A stretch of DNA of 64,000 bases from Sinonovacula constricta (Eukaryota > Mollusca > Bivalvia > Cardiida > Solecurtidae). The translations under genes and the position numbers were made by a program. Position 1 is the stretch's first letter. Every line of letters starts with the position of its first letter. Under the pieces are notes generated by a model. The model made no database searches. It saw nothing but the letters and a program-made list of their open reading frames with translations, and was not told the origin of the DNA. Location of the stretch: NCBI GenBank assembly GCA_007844125.1, contig CM017557.1, forward strand, positions 61,823,411 to 61,887,410, read 5' to 3'. Below are positions 58,794 to 64,000 of this stretch, piece by piece.

Positions 58794-60064
58794 ACCGTAT
58801 TTTGCGGAATATAGCCCGCAACTTTTTTTCTCAAGATGGCGGCCTGCGGGGAATATTCCAGTGCGGGGAATCTGTTGACAAAATCCAATTTTTGTCAGCT
58901 GCCACTAACCTAAGATCAGGGAAATTGAATGCAGGCTTAACTGAACTCCTTAACCTTTTTGCCCCTTAAAAGTGCGACCTTCAGTTTAATAATATTCTTT
59001 GCAGAGGACATTTACAGCATACTGTGGTCAGATTTAAGGACCGTCTCGCAAAGATTTGCAACCACTTTGGTCTACAAGTGTAAAATAAACAGTTTTGTGC
59101 ATCAGATGGGGTTCATAATTTACAGCATACTGGGGTCAGAATTAAGGACCATCTCACAAAAATTCGCAACCACTTTCGTCGCCAAGAGTATCGTGACCAG
59201 TTTCGAGCATCGGATGGTGGTTCATAACTATTTTGCTATTTTGCAAACATGTATATGCACTCGTTCTTGATGCTTTATGTGACTTTTTTCAGTTATGTAC
59301 ATTAGCGGGGACCTTTTGAAAGACGAAAAAAGATTAGTTGTGTAAATTTTAATTTAGCAAACTAGACGGCCAATTTCCGTTTTCTTTCGCATAGCTGACT
59401 ACTTCAAGTTTGAAGCCGGCAGTGTGGCTTTTCCATGAAAGCATCTTAGAAGTGATGTTGTTTCCAATTTTGGGCAAAATATATACCAATACCCAGTATA
59501 GTATGTTGTTTGCATTTCTGTTTTAACACATATCACGCTGATAATTACGCTGCGCAGTTATATCAATCAATCATCTTTAATTGTCACTTTTGTCGGTAAC
59601 ATAAACTTAACAAACAATAATTTACATTCTTTCTATTGCCACTGCACGGCAATTAAATTTTTGCATGTATCAGCCTATCGTGCCCTTATTATTCCAATTA
59701 AACACTTAAAGCGTTATCATCAAAATAAACACCCCTACTGTATTGCACCATCCCATTATTTATAAATAGCTCTCACTTTACCGACAAAAGGTCAGCTTTT
59801 GTGTTACAGCAGAAGGCGAGAAGGATTATCGATCGATATATGCATTGTAGTGTTATGTAACACTGTGTAGATCACGCTGACTTGGTGTAATACAGTTGAC
59901 ACGTGTCTGACCTGGGAATATGGCTTCTTTACACATAAATTATCGATACAAAGGGTGCGGGGAATATTCCGCAGCGGGTTATATATTAACAAAATTTAAA
60001 AAAAGACGAAAAAAGGGCCATGCGGGGTTTAATCCAATGGGGGTTGTATTCCGCAAAGCACGGT
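58794..60064. mobile_element. TIR element K (1.27 kb), non-autonomous, with internal tandem duplication
   Basis: The left end ACCGTATTTTGCGGAATATA and the reversed right end ACCGTGCTTTGCGGAATACA match at 17 of 20. Sub-terminal GCGGGGAATATTCC motifs occur near both ends (58855 and 59955). A 109-bp segment starting ATTTACAGCATACTG is duplicated in tandem at 59010 and 59119. No transposase was recognised. The superfamily is not certain; ACCGTATTTTSCGG-type ends are widespread in animal MITEs. Confidence 0.8.
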
Positions 60065-61030
60065 AAAAAGATTTTTAACTAAACTAAAACAAAGATGCCT
60101 TTAATTCTTTGTTGATTGTACATGCTGTGTAAATATTTAAGATATCTCTTTTTGGGTTGGTTTAAGGTGGGGTCATTCGAAAGTATGGTACATAATTTTG
60201 GACAATTTGGCAATAATTAGAATTATAACTGGAATTATTGTTTGAATTTTTAAACGAGGCAGAATAGTACCCAAATGCCAACAAGAACATATTTTTTTTT
60301 TGGACACATATATGATTCATCTACAGTATTTGCCTAAGCTTGGACAACATCGAGCTTAGCAAGAGTGTAATAAATGGTTGACAGTTGCAGCTATTAGCTT
60401 ATATAAGTATCTGTTGGGATTTGCTGGCTGATAAAACAATCCATTGGGAATAGCTTTTAAACTGAACAAATTATGAACTGACATAACTTAGTAAACAAAT
60501 AATTCATCTACATTCCATGTATACATTCCAAGCTCATATTGTGTAGCCAAGATAAAACTTCTATTTTAAAATTCCTATTGAAGTAACAACCTATCACCTT
60601 TTGAGTTGTGCTCACCATATGCCGAAAGGTGAAAGGCAAGGATAATTCAAACCAATTGATCAGCCTTTTGAGTCATATGGCCAAAAGAGCCCTAAGCCTA
60701 TGGCAGAGGGAAATATTATAAGCTGAGAGCATAAAAGAGTTCTAATGATATTGAACTAAAGTATTAAACACTACTTATTGTTAGTTGTTGGTTTTTTGTT
60801 TTGAATTGATAAACATGCCTTCCTAAAACAATTGTCCTGACCCTATCAGTGAACATGGTAAAATGAAGGTTTTTTTTACAAGATTTCAACAGGCAGTAAG
60901 CTTGCTGATCAAGAACAACACTATTTGTTTAAAATACCTGATCAGTAGGCTAATAATCAAACCTTATGCAGTTGAGACCACAGCTATACCACTATATTGT
61001 AAATAAAAAGATAATTTTTATTCTATTGAT
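60065..61030. other. AT-rich stretch, nothing recognised
   Basis: No exon or repeat family was recognised. Confidence 0.4.
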
Positions 61031-61306
61031 GTTTGTTTACTGGGTTTAACATCCCACCAAGAGTATTTCTGGAGTTGTGCCCACTTGAAGCAGGTGAAGT
61101 GCTGCCTTCACTGTGTATAGCACGCCATTAACACCTGGTATGATACCAAATCCAGTCACACTATCCTGACACTGGGTTGGCCAGTCATGGAACAACCCTT
61201 ATATTTGCCATTTTTTATGATTTTGGTATGTCATGGCCCGAGATCAAACCCATGACCTCCTGCCCCAGGAGCTTGATAATCTACCAATCGTGCTACAAGG
61301 CCTGGA
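61031..61306 (-). mobile_element. tRNA-derived SINE family B, diverged copy
   Basis: On the minus strand: CAGGCCTTGTAGCACGATTG head, a degraded B box (GGTTTGATCTC), CCAACCCAGTGTCAGGATAG and a CACTTCACCTGCTTCAAGTG segment. It ends TTAAACCCAGTAAACAAAC. Confidence 0.85.
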
Positions 61307-62849
61307 TGCCATGATGCATAGCACAATTGGCTTCGTCAGTTGATAATTCAATGTTTTTGCTTATACATGTTTTATCTGGCTAGCTTAAGTATCACAAAAT
61401 GTTACATATTTCAGTACCCTGATTCAAACAAATTCATAGCCCTTTTTATTCAATGCATAAATAAATACACACATTATGAGAAACTTGATAACAAATAGTG
61501 AAGATTCTGAACAGACAGCTCACAGGGACAAACTGGCTTATCTGGATTTACACTATTTATTATTGTTAGATCAATATGTTCCTGACAGGTTAGCTTTTCA
61601 AAACATGGTTCACATTCAATATAATAATTGATGGCTCAAATCCCTCCTAGTCCTTCATCATTGTACTCATTTAGAAGCTATTCCCCATGGATTGTTTTAT
61701 CAACCAACAGATAGTTATATAAACTAATAGCTACAACTGTCAAACATTTTTTACACTCTTAGCCTACTAAACTCAATATTTTCCAAGCTTAAGCAAATAC
61801 TGTAGATCCACATCTACAATCTTTAATGAGGAGCTGTCTGATCAGGATCAACACTATTTACAGCCGAGTCTTTAAAATATGTAATTAAATATTTGCATTT
61901 CGATGTAAGAAGATATCTAAGAGTTAATGGATTTACAAAAAAGCAGCAAGATAAGGGTTTCATGAATGGAATACCACAACTAACAACACACCATCCCGCA
62001 ACTCAATACACAATCTAATTTGTCACTATCATAAACAAAGTGGATCTGAATGACATACTTTGTAATAATCAGAGTTTCAATCAGTGTTGGAAATTATATT
62101 GATTAGATTAATATTTTTCTATGACGAAAGCTCAAAAGCTGACATTATGCCTACACCTGCTTAATTTTCTTTTAAATTATAATACTACTTATCTGTTTAC
62201 TAAAATACACGACTGATACTCAAAATGATTCTCATGACTAAGCAACAAATGGTGCCGATCGTGAGCCATTATCTGGATCTACACTTGCCTTGTTGAGGTC
62301 AAGTTATGCTTAGCGGGTCAAGAAATTGACATGTTACATTGATATTTTGCTTCAATTGAAAGACAAAGCCTTTGAGGAGTGTTTCATATTTAGATAATTA
62401 GTTCTATTCAGAACATCAGATGGGAACAATGAGAAAACTTGTTTATAGCTTGTTTTGATAATTAATTTTAAATTTTAATGCTACCACATCATAACAGCAT
62501 GTGATAGTTGCTTTCAGTCTTCAAGGTATAATGTAAAGCGTTTGGATTCAAGTAGGAGTGGAGGCTGGGTGTTCGACTCCCTGCCATGACTTATCACAAA
62601 TATCTGCCATGACCCATCAACATATGGTATGTTTCATGACAAACCTTCAACTTTTAACCTGATTGAGATAGGTCAAACACATTCAGGTGCTAGAGTCTTA
62701 AAGTTGACAACTAAGCGATTCATGCCCTAAAAGTTTTGTTTCCAACTTTTTACTCCATTTCTGTTGCCATTGTAATAAACCTTTGGTCCAGCCCCTGTTA
62801 TGATGGTAACAGACCTTTTATCAAGCTCTGATGTCATAGTAATAAATGT
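61307..62849. other. AT-rich stretch with one B-box-like fragment
   Basis: GGGTGTTCGACTCCCTGCCA near 62566 could be the relic of another tRNA-like SINE. Nothing else recognised. Confidence 0.35.
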
Positions 62850-63114
62850 GGGATTGGATCGGATTAGCCGGCAGTTTTGCCGATACTGTGCCACGACATT
62901 TCTATCATTATAGCACAGGGGTACTTAGGAGGTACCCAGGGACTGATACTGACACCGACGAGTCAGGCATAATGCTGTCCCCTTAGTCCTGAGCGTTAGG
63001 AGGGAAGCCACTACTACCAACTTTAAAGTCTTTGGTTTGACCCAGTTGGGTATTAAACCCACGACCTCCTGATCCGTAAGCCGATGCTCTACCACCTGAG
63101 GTATTGCGGCCGGT
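62850..63114 (-). mobile_element. tRNA-derived SINE family A with 11-bp target duplication
   Basis: Family-A copy with an internal loss near 62945, where the GGCCGGGTTCAGT segment is missing. Direct repeat GTAATAAATGT flanks it at 62839-62849 and 63115-63125. The minus-strand open frame at 62925-63218 is an artefact of the SINE. Confidence 0.92.
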
Positions 63115-63125
63115 GTAATAAATGT

Positions 63126-64000
63126 TTGTTCAAGTACTGGCCTCATGGTAAGCTCTGTTTTCATAGTAATAACATTTCGCCTAAGCACTCCTATAAATGG
63201 CAACAATCTTTTGATCAAGCTCTATTTCCAAATAATCACCCTTTGCTCAAATTCAGTTGTCATAACGAAAACATTTTTTTTATCCAAGCTCATACATGCA
63301 AACTTTTTCTGAGGCTTTAGTGGGAGATATTAACTTGCAAAGTGGAAGAGTTGTTATTAACAAAGAAGTAAGTTATCTGTTTCCAAGTAGGGAAATTTCT
63401 GAAAATGTGTAAAACACCCCTAATTTATAAACAATTTTGAACCTCAAAGGTGGGAGTCTCCCTCTAAAAGTGGGAGAGTTCACAAGTATGCAAGCTCTGA
63501 TGCTAAAAAAAAAATGGTAGTGAACTCTTACTAAAGTCCAGGTACCATAGTTACAACTTAAAAAATATCTGTTAGTAACTAACCATAGTAACAACCTTTT
63601 ACTCAAGATCTCTTACTGTTGTAAATGCGAAGCAATTGTTTTTTCAATCGCTATTGATAAAATAATAACTTTTACTGATGCCCAACCAATTGCTATAGAA
63701 AAAATCATTTGTTTAAACTCAGTAAAAATATTAACATTTTCTTGCTAATGCTCTCTTGCATAACATTACCATGAAAACATCATAGAAATAAATAATTTGT
63801 TGCTGAAACTAATCTTTGAAACTAATTTTTTATCTATTAATTCTGATGTTTACTTAGTTGATCCTATGTTTAACTTTATTGATCCCATTTTTTACATTAT
63901 CGATCCCATTTTTTAAATAATTGATCCCATTATTTCCTTTATTTATCTCATGTTATATTTTATTTATCTCATGATTTACTTTATTGATCTCATGTTTTAT
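63126..64000. other. AT-rich stretch to the window edge
   Basis: Near the end, TTGATCCCATTTTTTA-like and TTTATCTCATG-like units recur about every 25-30 bp from 63845 to 64000. This is a degenerate tandem repeat running off the window. No exon was recognised. Confidence 0.45.

Overview
The window is nuclear DNA from an animal, and I think most likely a bivalve or related mollusc. The grounds are AT-rich spliced genes with long introns, many tRNA-derived SINEs, several small terminal-inverted-repeat (TIR) transposons, frequent ACATGTA-type motifs and very abundant simple and minisatellite repeats. No prokaryotic operon, viral genome, rRNA or CRISPR array is visible. The species call is inference and cannot be confirmed without a search.

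There are few genes. The best supported is a minus-strand gene. Its last six coding exons lie at 58096 to 46823, with matching splice sites and reading phases, and encode a 191-residue C-terminal part that I could not assign to a family. The rest of this gene lies beyond the right edge. On the plus strand, a promoter-like block at 25838-25955 (E2F-like, CCAAT and ETS-like sites) precedes a short first coding exon at 26224-26266 that ends in a consensus splice donor. Its downstream exons are uncertain. A SINE-derived open segment at 28620-28766 would splice onto it in phase.

Layout. 1-25.8 kb: no recognised genes; microsatellites (2.0, 6.1, 13.8 and 16.9 kb), minisatellites (13.0, 17.6 and 22.0 kb), SINEs and TIR elements. 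25.8-28.6 kb: promoter, first exon and start of a long intron. 28.6-43.1 kb: a very large minisatellite domain built as two successive copies of a ~0.7 kb unique segment, each followed by its own array. The first array is about 70 copies of 79-80 bp. The second starts with ~83 bp units and turns into about 46 copies of 73 bp. It decays into TGATG/CTG-rich sequence to about 43.1 kb. 43.86-45.45 kb: an unrelated array of GACTG/GACAG/GACAT-type units. 45.5-58.1 kb: the 3' end of the minus-strand gene, with SINEs and a 35-bp array in its introns. 58.1-64 kb: more intron or intergenic DNA with nested SINEs and a 1.27 kb TIR element.

At least five tRNA-like retroposon families (called A to E here) and five TIR families (D-TIR, E-TIR, F-hAT, J and K) can be defined from within the window, several with target-site duplications. 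Almost all long open frames fall in repeats or SINEs and are not genes.
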